Assembly: GCF_020886115.1 (NCBI RefSeq)
Contig: NZ_AP025185.1
Coordinates: 248,001-312,000 of the forward strand
DNA from: Flavobacterium ammonificans
GTDB lineage: Bacteria > Bacteroidota > Bacteroidia > Flavobacteriales > Flavobacteriaceae
Length of the DNA stretch: 64,000 bases
Reading direction: 5' to 3'
Made by a program: the position numbers and the translations under genes. Under the pieces are notes generated by a model, which saw nothing but the letters and a program-made list of their open reading frames with translations, did no database searches and was not told the DNA's origin. The first letter of the stretch is position 1; each line of letters starts with the position of its first letter. This document shows positions 1-11,300 of the stretch, one piece after another.

Positions 1-256
1 ATCTTTGATAAACCTTTTGGTTCAAATTAAATAAATTACCTCTGTGTTTAAGCAAATCGTTTCCGCCAAAACCTAAAATAGTAACCTTACCATTTAAGCT
101 TACCTTATCTCCACTTAAGGATGTCCAGTTGCCAAAATCATTTGTTTTTGGAGTAATTATTGGAAGTTTAGTATAGCTATTCACTCCCGAAGCAAAAAAC
201 AAATAAGCTACTATAGGTAAAATAAAAAGAATAAAGAGAACAGTATTTTTTTTCAT
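1..256 (-). CDS. SCO/thioredoxin-like oxidase assembly protein (partial, N-terminus only)
   Basis: The frame opens at an ATG at position 256 and runs off the left edge, so only about 85 residues are present. It starts with a hydrophobic segment (residues about 5-24) that would anchor it in or export it across the inner membrane. A short region rich in Gly, Asn and beta-prone residues follows. The cysteine motif expected of SCO copper chaperones would lie outside the window and cannot be checked. The SCO-like call rests mainly on context: it follows the oxidase subunit IV gene in the same direction, where Flavobacteria often carry an SCO-family assembly factor. It could be another redoxin-like membrane protein. 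Confidence 0.5.
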   Translation of the reverse strand, partial: MKKNTVLFILFILPIVAYLFFASGVNSYTKLPIITPKTNDFGNWTSLSGDKVSLNGKVTILGFGGNDLLKHRGNLFNLNQKVYQR

Positions 257-329
257 CTTGAATTAAATTTAGATTACAAAAATAAAAAAAGGCACGCAAT
301 GCGTACCTCTTTCATTAATTAATATCATG

Positions 330-680
330 TTAAAAATTCCATTTAATTGTAGAATTTTTAAATATTTCATAAATATAATCTCCTTCTGTTAAAAGAATAA
401 AGAGTAGGTAAATTACTAAAAAAACAACTGGGTAAACTACCGAATTTCTTAACCAACTTGTCTCGCCTTCAATATGCATAAAAGCCCATACAATATAATA
501 TGCTTTAAAAATTGTTAATGCATAGAATATCCAGTTCAATAAATTCATTCCTAAAACATTATTCATAAAAAGTGAATCTGGTTTTAGTATCCCTAAAATT
601 ACTTCAACTATAGTTACAAGTGAAAGAATTCCGAAAACTTTCCAAATTCTAGCTGTATTTGATACGTGATCGTGTGACAT
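330..680 (-). CDS. Cytochrome c oxidase subunit IV (prokaryotic type)
   Basis: A 116-residue inner-membrane protein with three predicted membrane segments (about 15-35, 49-70 and 80-100), as in the small bacterial subunit IV of heme-copper oxidases. It starts at an ATG at 680, 18 bases after the subunit III stop, so the genes are probably co-transcribed. The His-containing N-terminus (MSHDH) and the motif AFMHIEGE between segments 2 and 3 fit the family. This subunit has no cofactors and probably supports assembly or stability of the catalytic core. The family assignment is fairly secure; the exact role is known only by analogy. Confidence 0.82.
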   Translation of the reverse strand: MSHDHVSNTARIWKVFGILSLVTIVEVILGILKPDSLFMNNVLGMNLLNWIFYALTIFKAYYIVWAFMHIEGETSWLRNSVVYPVVFLVIYLLFILLTEGDYIYEIFKNSTIKWNF

Positions 681-698
681 TGTTATTGTTATTAAAAA

Positions 699-1676
699 TT
701 AAACAAGGTAAAATACTGTAAATACAAACACCCAAACTAAATCAACAAAGTGCCAATATAAACCTACTTTCTCTACCATTTCGTAACTTTTTCTCTTTTC
801 ATAAGTTCCTAATAAAACATTAAAAAAGATAATAATGTTAATTATAACTCCAGAAAATACGTGGAAACCGTGGAAACCAGTAATGAAAAAGAAGAAATCA
901 GCAAATAACTTACTTCCATATTCATTACGAATAAGGTTAGCTCCTTCCACTACATAAGTAGCATCTTTAAGTCTAGCTATAGATTCTTGACGTGATAAAA
1001 CTTCTTTCTTTTTTTCTTTTGTAATAGTCTCCGTTCTAATCAATAAATCTGGATGAGCTTCAAAACCAGCTTGAACTTCAGCCACAGAATAAGTAGGCAA
1101 TGTAGGCTCTTCCATAAACCATTTGGCTTTGTTTCTAGTTAATTGCTCTCTTTCTTCAGGAAGTGTAACGGCAAAATCTGCTAAAGCAACTCTATGCCCA
1201 TCTTTATCCACAAATTGAAGAATACTTCCTCCTTTAGTTTCAACTGCACCGTATTCACCTTTGATAAAATTTTTCCATTCCCAAGCTTGAGAACCAACGA
1301 AAATTAAACCTCCAATAATGGTAAGAAACATATAAATTGTCACTTTCTTTTTGTTCAATTGATGTCCAGCATCTACGGCCAAAACCATTGTAACAGAAGA
1401 AAATATTAAAATGAACGTCATTAACGCAACATAATACATTGGAGCAGTAACTCCATGTAAAAAAGGAAAGTGTGTAAACACCTCATCAGCCAAAGGCCAT
1501 GTTTCTATAAACTTAAATCTTGAAAAACCATAAGCTGCTAAAAATCCAGAGAAAGTCAAGGCATCTGATACGATAAAAAACCACATCATTAATTTACCAT
1601 AACTTGCTCCCATTGGCTCATTTCCGCCTCCCCAAGTTTTTTCTTCACTGTTTGCAGTAGTAACTGTCGCTCCCAT
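699..1676 (-). CDS. Cytochrome c oxidase subunit III with a large hydrophilic insert
   Basis: A 325-residue membrane protein of the heme-copper oxidase subunit III family. Residues 20-130 hold the first membrane helices (GKLMMWFFIVSDALTFSGF and following). The C-terminal part carries the family hallmark FFFITGFHGFHVFSGV and ends with helices containing YWHFVDLVWVFVF. Between these halves, residues about 135-245 form a charged, mostly soluble insert absent from the usual subunit III of about 200 residues. The adjacent shorter subunit III gene lacks this insert. Start ATG at 1676. Subunit III does not carry redox centres; it stabilises subunit I and may shape oxygen or proton access. Confidence 0.9.
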   Translation of the reverse strand: MGATVTTANSEEKTWGGGNEPMGASYGKLMMWFFIVSDALTFSGFLAAYGFSRFKFIETWPLADEVFTHFPFLHGVTAPMYYVALMTFILIFSSVTMVLAVDAGHQLNKKKVTIYMFLTIIGGLIFVGSQAWEWKNFIKGEYGAVETKGGSILQFVDKDGHRVALADFAVTLPEEREQLTRNKAKWFMEEPTLPTYSVAEVQAGFEAHPDLLIRTETITKEKKKEVLSRQESIARLKDATYVVEGANLIRNEYGSKLFADFFFFITGFHGFHVFSGVIINIIIFFNVLLGTYEKRKSYEMVEKVGLYWHFVDLVWVFVFTVFYLV

Positions 1677-1719
1677 AAAAGTTAATTCGTTAAAAAGTTT
1701 TCAAATTTACGTTTTTTTC

Positions 1720-2301
1720 TTATTTAAAGAAAAATAAAAATAAAAATAAATAAACCCACAGAACATCAAGAAAGTGCCAATACATCGCACCTAGTTCAAT
1801 TCCAATAGTTTGAGTTGAATTGTATTTTTGTTTAAAATGATTATAAATTATAATTAAAAGTGAAATAATCCCTCCAGCCAAGTGCAACAAATGGACTAAA
1901 GTTACTATGTAAAGGAAAGTTGTAGTTATTGAACTAGCTTGTCCAGTAAAATAATAACCCTCAGCAATAATTTGATTAAATCCCAAAAACTGAAGTCCCA
2001 CAAAAGAACAACCTAAAAGAAGTGTTAACAATAAGTACATAGATGTCTTACTATTTTGATCTTTTTTAATTGCTAATTTAGCCAGGTGAAATGTTACACT
2101 ACAACCAATTATTACCAAAGTACTCCAATAAAAGGCTGTTGGCAATTGAAAGTCTTTCAACCAGTCAGCTCTTGACTTACTTACAACAAAGGCACTTGTA
2201 ATTCCAGCAAACATCATTGTCATACTTGCCATAGCAAATAATAAAATTAGTTTGGCAGATCGTTCTTTTCGTTTTTTTTCTTCTAAAACTGATAATTCCA
2301 T
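1720..2301 (-). CDS. Cytochrome c oxidase subunit III family protein (short form)
   Basis: A 193-residue protein with five predicted membrane segments and the family's C-terminal motif GAMYWHFLDVLWVYLFLFLF. Its length matches compact bacterial subunit III. It lies 43 bases upstream of the longer subunit III gene in transcription order and only 3 bases after the heme O synthase stop, so ctaB and the oxidase genes form one operon. Two consecutive subunit III homologues are a common arrangement in Flavobacteria; which one is the structural equivalent of canonical subunit III cannot be told from sequence alone. Start ATG at 2301. Confidence 0.88.
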   Translation of the reverse strand: MELSVLEEKKRKERSAKLILLFAMASMTMMFAGITSAFVVSKSRADWLKDFQLPTAFYWSTLVIIGCSVTFHLAKLAIKKDQNSKTSMYLLLTLLLGCSFVGLQFLGFNQIIAEGYYFTGQASSITTTFLYIVTLVHLLHLAGGIISLLIIIYNHFKQKYNSTQTIGIELGAMYWHFLDVLWVYLFLFLFFFK

Positions 2302-2304
2302 AAT

Positions 2305-3195
2305 TTATCTTAAAAATTTATCTACTATATAAACCAATTGTAATAACGTAATATAGGCAACACTTACTAACATTAATGTTCTTGCTGATTTTAGGGTTCG
2401 TAATTGATACAAACGTATTGCGTAAACTAACATCCAAATACCTAATAAAAAAACAAATAATGCGGCCCAAGGGGTTAAATACAATTGCCCTGTAAAACCT
2501 AGAACAGGTAATAATGAAGCTATAATTAACCAAACCGTATACAAAATTATTTGAAATGCAGTTCCTTTATCTTTTTTCCCTGTAGGCAACATAAAAATGG
2601 ACGCTTTCTCATAATCTTCATATAAGAACCAACCAATAGCCCAAAAATGAGGGAATTGCCAAAAAAACTGAATCAAAAAAAGTGTTCCTGCTTCTATACC
2701 AAATTCACCCGATGCAGCTACCCAGCCTAACATAAAAGGAATAGCTCCTGGAAATGCACCAACGAAAACTGATAATGAAGTAACCGTCTTCAATGGGGTA
2801 TATAAACTAGTATATAAAAATATCGAAATAGCACCAAACATGGCTGTTTTCGGATTAATTGTATACAATAAAATAATACCAATAATAGTCAGCAAAAGAG
2901 CTATTGCAACAGCAACATTAGAACTCATTCTTCCTGCGGGAATAGGTCTATTTTTTGTCCTATCCATTAATGCATCAATATCTTTTTCAATCACTTGATT
3001 AAATGCGTTAGACGCACCTACCATACAATACCCACCGGCTGCTAGTTTCAACAAAACAAAAAAATCTGAAGTGTGAAATTCTGGCAAACCAAGAACAAAA
3101 CCAGCTATTGATGAGAAAACAACACTCACTGCAAGACCTGCTTTCGTGATCGCTTTGAAATCTAAATAAACGGATTTAATTGTAATGGTACTCAA
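2305..3195 (-). CDS. ctaB: Protoheme IX farnesyltransferase (heme O synthase)
   Basis: A 296-residue UbiA-family prenyltransferase that converts heme B to heme O, the precursor of heme A used by the oxidase encoded next to it. The motif NAFNQVIEKDIDALMDRTKN (about residues 63-82) and the following RPIPAGRM are the signature Asp-rich loop. About nine hydrophobic helices follow. The coding frame starts at a TTG codon at 3195: the in-frame codons before it hold no ATG and end in a TGA stop five codons further upstream, and the next internal Met is far inside the enzyme. First gene of a cluster with two subunit III genes and subunit IV. Confidence 0.93.
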   Translation of the reverse strand: MSTITIKSVYLDFKAITKAGLAVSVVFSSIAGFVLGLPEFHTSDFFVLLKLAAGGYCMVGASNAFNQVIEKDIDALMDRTKNRPIPAGRMSSNVAVAIALLLTIIGIILLYTINPKTAMFGAISIFLYTSLYTPLKTVTSLSVFVGAFPGAIPFMLGWVAASGEFGIEAGTLFLIQFFWQFPHFWAIGWFLYEDYEKASIFMLPTGKKDKGTAFQIILYTVWLIIASLLPVLGFTGQLYLTPWAALFVFLLGIWMLVYAIRLYQLRTLKSARTLMLVSVAYITLLQLVYIVDKFLR

Positions 3196-3288
3196 TGTTT
3201 GTTGTATAAATCAGGCGCGAAGATACAAATTAGATTGTGAAATAAATCACATCTATTTTAGATTTATACGTTAAAAAAAACAAAATAT

Positions 3289-4428
3289 TTAGTCGGTAGA
3301 TTTATCAAATGTGATATATAAATAAGCACTCAACATCACTATTACTAACTCAAAAAAAATCAAGGCTTGGATAATGCCTATCCAATCGGCTAAATACCCT
3401 AAAAATATTGCAGGAATGCCAAATCCAATATATCCAAAAAACATGTATCCTGATATCGATCTTGCTTTTTGAACACCTCCTAAATGAGCAATAATAGCCA
3501 ACCCGCCTTGGTAACTAAACCCGTATGCAGCCGACCCAATTAATGCAGTTCCGGTCAGCACAATAGCCAATTGCCCTAAGTAGCAACCTAGAATAACCAA
3601 GCTAAAACCAAGTGGAATTAGTAAAAACCCAAGTTTCAAACTTGTTTTGGGTTGAAAATATTTTCGAACAAAAGGCTGTAAAAAAGCACCAGTCCAATTA
3701 ATTAAAACCAAACAAAATCCCGCATAAGGAGTAAGATTAAATAAAGCTAATTGAGATGGAATTATAGCGATTACTACTCCCGTACTAGCCCAGCAAATGG
3801 CAATAGATAAATTTACCGGAAAATAACCTTTTGGAAAATAAGGCAATCGAACTAAAGAGCCGCCTATTGGCGGAATAGCAGGAAGAAAAAATGCAAGGAT
3901 TATCCCAATAGCCGTAATGAAAAGCGCTATGAAATAGGTAATTGGCGTAAGTGAAAAATGAATTAGTAAAGCGATACTTGTCATGAATGCCCCACCGCTA
4001 AATCCTATTGCAGTTGCCATAGAAGTAGCATTAGCTGCTTTCACAGAGCTTTTGGGGTCTGTTTTCAATAGTTCTGCAATATACGCTGTTCCTGTGCCCA
4101 TACTCAAAGCCAAAGCTACTCCTTGAAAAAATCGAGAGAAGATCAATGCTATTACTGACGGAAAAATTGTAATTATCAAAGTAGAACAAAATGCCAAAAC
4201 CAAACTAAACAACAAAACCGGTTTCCGACCTAATTTATCCGAAATACCTCCTAAAAAAATATAACAAGGCAACATCCCTAAAATATAAGTAGCTAAAACT
4301 AGGGAGGTTTGTCCGTTATTTAATCCGTCATTTTCAGCATACGGTCTAAAAAGAGGCATAGCTATATTTACCGCCAAGGTGATTAAGAAAAGTGAAAACG
4401 AAACAATTGATTTTGGATGAATTTTCAT
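3289..4428 (-). CDS. MFS transporter, drug/metabolite type, substrate unknown
   Basis: A 379-residue inner-membrane protein with about 12 hydrophobic helices. The loop after helix 2 reads GGISDKLGRKPVLLFS, the classic MFS motif A, so a proton-coupled exporter or importer of the major facilitator superfamily is well supported. The chosen start is the ATG at 4428, encoding MKIHPKSIVSF. A GTG at 4452 is also in frame, but it lies inside the terminator hairpin that follows the VanZ-like gene. No neighbouring catabolic or resistance genes suggest a substrate. The long hydrophobic helix 1 and the lack of an extended cytoplasmic loop resemble 12-helix DHA1 transporters. Confidence 0.85.
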   Translation of the reverse strand: MKIHPKSIVSFSLFLITLAVNIAMPLFRPYAENDGLNNGQTSLVLATYILGMLPCYIFLGGISDKLGRKPVLLFSLVLAFCSTLIITIFPSVIALIFSRFFQGVALALSMGTGTAYIAELLKTDPKSSVKAANATSMATAIGFSGGAFMTSIALLIHFSLTPITYFIALFITAIGIILAFFLPAIPPIGGSLVRLPYFPKGYFPVNLSIAICWASTGVVIAIIPSQLALFNLTPYAGFCLVLINWTGAFLQPFVRKYFQPKTSLKLGFLLIPLGFSLVILGCYLGQLAIVLTGTALIGSAAYGFSYQGGLAIIAHLGGVQKARSISGYMFFGYIGFGIPAIFLGYLADWIGIIQALIFFELVIVMLSAYLYITFDKSTD

Positions 4429-4442
4429 TTTATAAATACTAA

Positions 4443-4468
4443 AAAATCCCACTTAAAAGCGGGATTTT
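4443..4468 (-). terminator. Rho-independent terminator after the VanZ-like gene
   Basis: The inverted repeat AAAATCCC...GGGATTTT spans the end of the VanZ-like coding region and its stop codon. On the minus strand it is followed by a run of six T residues. It would end transcripts from gcvH and the VanZ-like gene before the MFS gene at 4428. Confidence 0.6.
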
Positions 4469-4860
4469 ATATCGGAAAAATTTTGAATATATTTTGAACG
4501 CTTACCAACAGTTATAAATACAAAAGCAAGTATTGAGCCAACAAAATTTGCCATTATATCATATATATCTCCGCTTCGTGTCAAAGTTATTTTAGTTTGT
4601 AAAATTTCAATTACTATTCCAAATAATAATGAAAATACGACTGATACTAAAAGAAGTTTCTGTTGATTACTTTTCTTAACTTGTTTTTCAAAAAACAAAT
4701 ACCAAAGCACTGTAAATACAAAATGAAAAAATGAATGCACTATTTTATCTAAATGTGGAATCGAAACAGTTGGAATATCACTAGAAGGTGTTAAACACAA
4801 ATAACTAACTAGGAAGGACCAAAATAATGCAATCCAAAAAAAATAATTTTTAAGCACCAA
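4453..4860 (-). CDS. VanZ-like membrane protein
   Basis: A 135-residue protein with four membrane segments and the VanZ-family arrangement: a helix, the loop [22 protein letters not shown], a helix followed by [29 protein letters not shown], and a final helix. The pattern of acidic and Arg residues in the segment ending [12 protein letters not shown] is typical. VanZ proteins are linked to glycopeptide tolerance in Gram-positives, but the role of the short Bacteroidetes versions is unknown. The frame follows a TAA, so the only possible starts are TTG at 4860 or GTG at 4857. Both overlap the last codons of gcvH, which suggests translational coupling to gcvH. Confidence 0.8.
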   Translation of the reverse strand: MVLKNYFFWIALFWSFLVSYLCLTPSSDIPTVSIPHLDKIVHSFFHFVFTVLWYLFFEKQVKKSNQQKLLLVSVVFSLLFGIVIEILQTKITLTRSGDIYDIMANFVGSILAFVFITVGKRSKYIQNFSDIKSRF

Positions 4861-5230
4861 TTAAATCTTTGTAAGAATCACTAGTAAGCAACGTATCTAA
4901 TTCAGTCATGTCAGAAATTTTCACTTTAATCATCCAACCCGCTCCATAGGGATCTGAATTAACACTCTCAGGTGCACTCTCCAATGCATCGTTGAACTCA
5001 ATAATTTCTCCAGAAACAGGTAAAAATAAATCAGAGACTGTTTTTACAGCTTCAACCGTACCAAATACCTCATCTTTTGCTAAAGTTTGATCCAAACTTT
5101 CTACTTCAACATAAACTATGTCTCCTAATTCTTTTTGAGCAAAATCAGTAATTCCAACTGTTGCAACATCTCCATCGATGCTAACCCACTCGTGATCTTT
5201 TGTATACTTTAAATGTACTGGTATATTCAT
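4850..5230 (-). CDS. gcvH: Glycine cleavage system H protein
   Basis: A 126-residue lipoyl-carrier protein that shuttles the aminomethyl intermediate between the P, T and L proteins of the glycine cleavage system. The segment [20 protein letters not shown] holds the lipoylated lysine, K63, and the N-terminal KYTKDHEW is a family hallmark. Length matches the family. Start ATG at 5230. The genes for P, T and L proteins are not in the window. A TAnnTTTG box lies 33 bases upstream, so gcvH probably has its own promoter downstream of sprA. Confidence 0.97.
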   Translation of the reverse strand: MNIPVHLKYTKDHEWVSIDGDVATVGITDFAQKELGDIVYVEVESLDQTLAKDEVFGTVEAVKTVSDLFLPVSGEIIEFNDALESAPESVNSDPYGAGWMIKVKISDMTELDTLLTSDSYKDLIGA

Positions 5231-5263
5231 AATAGTATTAAATTGTTTATTTTTTAACTAAAA

Positions 5264-5271
5264 CAAAGGTA
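5264..5271 (-). promoter_or_regulatory. Candidate Bacteroidetes -7 box for gcvH
   Basis: On the minus strand this reads TACCTTTG, matching TAnnTTTG, 33 bases before the gcvH start codon and in the intergenic gap after sprA. No clear TTG at the -33 position was found, so support is partial. Confidence 0.4.
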
Positions 5272-5306
5272 ACATCTTCATTGGAAAATTAAATTAATTT
5301 TTCAAT

Positions 5307-8300
5307 TTAATTTCCAAAATTGTATCGTAATGTAAACCCAGATCGAATATTGGTTAGTGGAAATGTTGTTGAAACCACGGCTTGTGAAAATGAATGATCA
5401 TAATAAAAAATAGCCGTTAAGTTTTTACTCAAAACATAATCCGCAGTTAATCTTAATGTCCAAATATTCTGCCCTGCTGCTAACTGGTTTTTATCATAAT
5501 CTAAATACCTCACGATAGTTTGATTATCTCGTAATGAAAAATCAGCTCTTAGATTGATGTCGCTTTTTATAATTCCAGTTGGATTATCCGCTAAACGAGA
5601 TGAGAAAATAACATCCTTAAAACGGTATCCAAGTCCAATTATATATTCTACCCCTTTAACTTCGGTTAGTAAATTATTGTCAAAACTCATTGACAAAGCT
5701 CTATCTTTTTTAACTTCGGTTAGCAACTTAAGTGAGTTTTTTAGTTCAAAATCCATTCGTATTAGCGGACTAAATTGTTCCACTAAATTAACGTTGGACA
5801 TAATTGTTGCATTAAAAAAATTATTATTCTTATCCAATCCATTTGGATCCTTATCGTATTCAAAATTGGATCGAAATGCATTTATGGTATAAGATGCTCT
5901 ATAATTATGTTGTAAAGAAACCCGTCTGAAGATTTTCTTGAAAAATTCGTAACGCATAAATCCATTATACTTTAACGACCAGTTAGGTAAAGGGATATTT
6001 TTAAATATTCCTAAAGAAGAGTCAGAGGCACTACTTCCAGAATAAGCAGCAATAAAGGCCGGCAATAAAACTGCTTGGTTATTTTTACCATAGCCCAATG
6101 GAAATCCGTCAGGATCAATGTTAATTGGATTTGTAATATCAATACCTCTTTCAGTTGCTAAGCGATTGGCCACTATTAATCGGTTTTCTCTAAAATCATT
6201 AAATGCATCAGATGAAATAGCGTCACTTGTAGAAAAAGACGTTTTGATTAGTACTGTAGAAATAGAAAATATTCCGGTATTAAAAGGAGATCGAGAGTTA
6301 TAGACTCCTCTATCCACATCAAATTGCTCAGTAAAATTAGATGAATACGATCGGTCTAAACTTAAATCAATTTTTAAATCGGGTAAAACATCCATATTGG
6401 CTGTTGCTTTAAAAATTTTATTTTGAACTTGAGTAAAATTTTGATTGAATTCTGGATAATTTGTTAACCAACCGTTTTTTGCCGCTTCAAAACGAATATC
6501 ATCTTGACTTCCAAAGACAAAACCCAATGAAGGTCGAGTAGTTCCAAAAAAACCAATACCTGGAGTATAACCTGGTAAAACCGTTCCGCTGTTAACGGTG
6601 TAATTCATTTGAACATTTTTTAAACTTGTCAAGACTCCTATCAATCCATCCATAAAAGCATTTTCTTTACTTTGTTGCGCTGCAGGTGCCTTAACAATTT
6701 TTTCTCCTGGCTTTGGTGGCGCTGATCTCGGACGTGCATTGGAAACCCCTTTAGATTTTGTAAGACCTAAATACTTATAGAGCGTTTCCATATTGAATGT
6801 TGTATTTAGGGTGTTGGAACTAGCATTTTGAATGGTGTTCCCCAAATTAAAAGTAGCTCCGTCTATTTCAATTCTCGACAAAGCCTCCGAGGCACGTTGC
6901 CAACTAAAATCAGCTGTGTAAGCATAATTTGCCTTAATAAAACTAAAAAGTGGTATTTTATTAATTGGCAATTCATAATTAATAATCATTTGTTGCATAT
7001 GCTGATTCGGCGTACCAATATTCCAATAATCATCCCAAACCGTTAGGTCTTCAATTAAGGTATTGTCTGGATTCAAATAGCTTTTTACAATATTACCAGA
7101 TGCTGCTGTGTAATTTAATTTGAGTGATTTTGAAAAATTAAAATTAAAACCGTATTGGTAATTAAATGCATAGTTTCGTCTAAACAATGGATCTAAACCT
7201 ATACCCTCAATACCTTCAACTTGTCTAAATTGCTGGCGGTTGTATTGTCTGATTATATCAGTATTAAACGAAATATTTGAGGGTAAATAATTAAAGTTAA
7301 AATCTTGTAATAGCTTCCAATAACTACTTTTTTTCATAAAGGAAGCTTTTTTAAATGGCTCTACAGGTTTTGAATTAAACGTATACGCAAAATCCACAGA
7401 GGTTGAAGTTTGCTGGTCAACATGATCTTCTATTTCAAAATCGTGTCGTTGAACTTCATTTATTGACTGAGAAAAAGTAAAGTTTTCAATATCGTACAAA
7501 TGCGCTTTCTTTTCTGAAGCACGCTCTTTACGTACACCAATAAAGTTAATACTAGATCTTTTAGTATAGTCAATAGCTCTATTTCTAATATTTCGCACAC
7601 TTGCTTCATTTGGCGTATTATCAATCAACTGATTTAATCGGATATCTTGATTAAAAGGATCGTATTCAGGAGTAATAATTTCTTCCCCAACTGCATAATT
7701 AAACGGTAAATTGATTCCCCAAGTTTTCGGCAATAATTTTCCTAGATTAAAATTAGAGACAATTGCGTACTGTAACATATCTTCACGTAATCGCTGATTA
7801 GGCCCTTGTTCTAAATTACCAAAACCAATTGTACTTTTCCTACCTGAAGCAGAAACTGTTGCAAAATCAGCCATATTGGAATCGATGTTTAGAATGGCTG
7901 CCATACCGCCTTTATTATCCATATCGGACAAGCGTAATTCATTAAACCAAACTTCACCTTTAATACGTCGGCTATCTTCATTACTTTTTACACCAACCAT
8001 TAAGGTTCTGACCAACCCAAAGTTGGGATTTCCTTTAATTCCTAATCGTAGTTTATTCGTTTTATTACTTAATCTAGGGTCTAATTCATCCTCAGTTTGA
8101 TAATAAATTCCGTCCAATGGTAAGGTGGTCGGATCAATATTCATATATTGAATTTTTAACTTAGTCAAAAGCTCGAGTGCTAAATCTATCTCATTTTCTT
8201 CAGGCCAAACTGCTTCTGGACTTGAAGGCGCACAATTTGAATTTGTTGACGAAGAAGGTAATGTAACTTTTAACGGAATTTCAATTTGATAGAAATTTTG

Positions 8301-11300
8301 AGTGAAATCATTTCCTATTCGAATAAAACCTATCATTTGATTGTCTCTAATTGCAATTTCATTAGGTAATGATTCAGCGTGTAAAAACATTTTCAACTTG
8401 TTAAATTGACGCATGTCCACACTTACATTTTTAAATACCGCTCTAGCGTCCCCGGTTTCTAGTCCGTCACCACCTATTCGCAACGATAGCGATTGTTCGT
8501 CTTGATTAATTATAGTATTATTGTTGAATAATTGTTCTCTTACAACTCCTGGAGGCGTAACATAATTAATTGGACATCTTTCATTATTCTGTTGTAAATT
8601 AACTGCTAATACATCCAATTCTGTTCTATCGTCATCTACATTGGTATCTCTTAAATCAAGGGTATTTGTAAAACGTCTCCACTCTCCCCTCACGAGATCT
8701 AAGGCTCCAAATCGCACTGTTAACGGAGATGAAAATTCAGTCATAAACATCCTCATAAAACGAATCGATCGAAAGTCAGAAATATTTCCAATTGTGTTTT
8801 GGGGTTGCGTTACTGGAATTTTAAATTGAATCCATCTCGCTTGAGTTGACTCTCCATTTGGTAATTCAACCTCAGTATTTCTAATATCGGTAATGTAATT
8901 TTCGCCTATTTGCATGTTAGGCTTTATATCAATTCCGTATTCGTAATAGGCATTGATAGTATTCATGGTATTATCTCTATTGATGTCTTCAGCATCTGGA
9001 AAAGTAGTTGCTCCTCTATTGGGCGTATCGATTGAAACTGCAGAGTTTCCGTCTGTTCCGTTGTAATTTTTGTATCGCTCGATTACGTCACCTGAAGAAT
9101 TCAAATAAAAATTATAATCATCCGCAGCCGGGTCAGTTTCTGTTGCATAATTAGAATAAACCGTTGCCTCATCATCATTTTTCAACCCATCTAAACCAAT
9201 ATCTTGATTGGATCTGTTTGTAGGATTACTATCAAAGGTATAAATTAATGATTGCGATGCTGGTGCATTTCCCCATATAGGTTTTGGATTAGCTAAAACC
9301 TGATCTGGGCCCAATCCATTCTCATACTGTTTTCTACCATCTTTCAAAACATCCTCGGATATCTCTCCTAAGTTGAAATATATTTTACCAGAATTTGAAA
9401 TTGGTGTAGCTCCTTCTCCCACATAAGGGTCTAATACCCAAAACTGAATGTATTCTACGTTAGCCTGCTCAAAATTAGTAGAATTAATAGCTCGCATAAT
9501 TCCCCCAAAATTAGATTTTGGATCTGCTAGAAAATTGGGATTGTTATTGTAAGGTCCTCTCTCATTCGGAAAATAACTTAAGTCCAAAGTATTAATTACT
9601 TGGGTTTGCCCTTGAGCAATATCGGTTAATGGAAATAATTCTTGACTAAAAACTCTTCTAGTAGCATTTAATGACAAATCATCTAAACTCAAACCAGCAG
9701 GACGTTGCGTATAAAAAACTGGGTCAATTGAATACCATGACAACTTTGCTCTTTTAAATCCATAGGACAAATCATTTGCCTTTTCGTTAAAATTATACCT
9801 ACTTTCGGCGTCATTTGCAGGTGTTGAAGACAAGGACCAAGCTAGAGGTGATCTCATGTCAATTGTTGACTGGGACCCTTCAAAATCATCTACATAAATG
9901 GTAGACTCTCCTTCAAACCTATCTGCTTGAGGCGTATCTGGCTTTAAAAAGGCAACCTCTCCTTTTACTGAAATATTGGAAGGAACATCAGTGTCAATAT
10001 TCGGTAATTTATTGGCTAGACGAGTCAAAAAAGGCACCTCAGCAGAAAAATTAGTGTTGAAACCAAAAATGGAATTATTAACCGACTCTTGACCAAAACT
10101 TGACTTTTGAGTAAATGGTCTCTCTGTTAACTTTAAAAAAGTAGCTCCTACTAAAAAGTTTTCTGAAATTTTGTGCTCCAAATTAACACCCATGAAACGT
10201 CTTGTTTGTTGGCCAAAAACAGAATTGTTTTCTAACGAAACCTCAATTGGCGTATTAGAAGCTTGGAGGGATGCATCAAGAATTTGCACTCTACCAAATT
10301 GGTAATTTACACTGTAATCCACACCCTCTACCAAAAGTCTTCCTCCAGCTGAAACTCTCACTGATCCTTGTGGGACGTTAAACGCATTTAATGGTATTCC
10401 ATCTCCTGTTGATGATTTAAATCTACCGCGCAATAAAAATTTATTTTTTTCACTGTCTTGTAATGCCCCTGCTTGGGTATTACGATACATGTTTTGGAAA
10501 ACATATTTCTTTTGATTGGGGTTGTAACTATCAACATCACTGTACCTTTCACCCGATCCTGAATTGGATAATTTTTTAAATAAAAGTTCTCCAAATGGCT
10601 CTTTAACGGTAAATATTATTCGGCCATTTTGCGCATCTATTGTTAAGCCCGGCATAAAATCAAAGAAACCATCACCACCAACTTGAGGGTCATTATTGAA
10701 ATTTAGCTTATCTAAATTAAATACTTTTAACAATGGAGTTTCGGCTATTCTGTCCTCTATTGATGGATTTACTGGAAAAGGCGAACCCGCAACAGGAGTT
10801 ATATAATTTAATGGCGAAGGGTCTGAATATAAAATATTAAACCTGAAATCTTCTTTCTTTAATTGATAACCTCCAGGAATTTGATAAATGTTTTTCATCA
10901 TCAAGTTCCAAATCGGATTTTTTACATTAGTTAAGTTGCTTTTCAACATTTTAAGCACTAAACTTTGTGTAATTATAGCTTGTGTTGCAGGAGTATCTCC
11001 AACAACAGTAGTTGCATCAACACCATCGTTTCCAAATTCTCCAACTTGATACACTTTATCTCCAATAGTATATTGGTAAGCTACAGCAAGTACCTCATCA
11101 TTAGCTAATTTTTGTTGTAGAGAGATATAACCTAATTGTGGATGAAAACTGTATTCGTTAGGATTTAATTTTCTGGCATTCTCTAACTTTGAATAATCTT
11201 GACCTTCGCTTACAGTTCCGTTAAAGCCCAAATTTGCTGTCGCCATTTCACGAATATTTGAATTCAGCAAGCCCGAACCGACTTTAATTAAATCAGGATC

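Noticed and set aside
1702..1709. TAAATTTG on the minus strand before the long subunit III gene
   Set aside because: It matches TAnnTTTG but lies inside an evident operon in AT-rich sequence without a -33 element, so it may be chance.
4453..4860. VanZ-like gene as a glycopeptide resistance determinant
   Set aside because: No vanHAX-type genes are nearby and the protein is a short generic VanZ-fold membrane protein in a Gram-negative.
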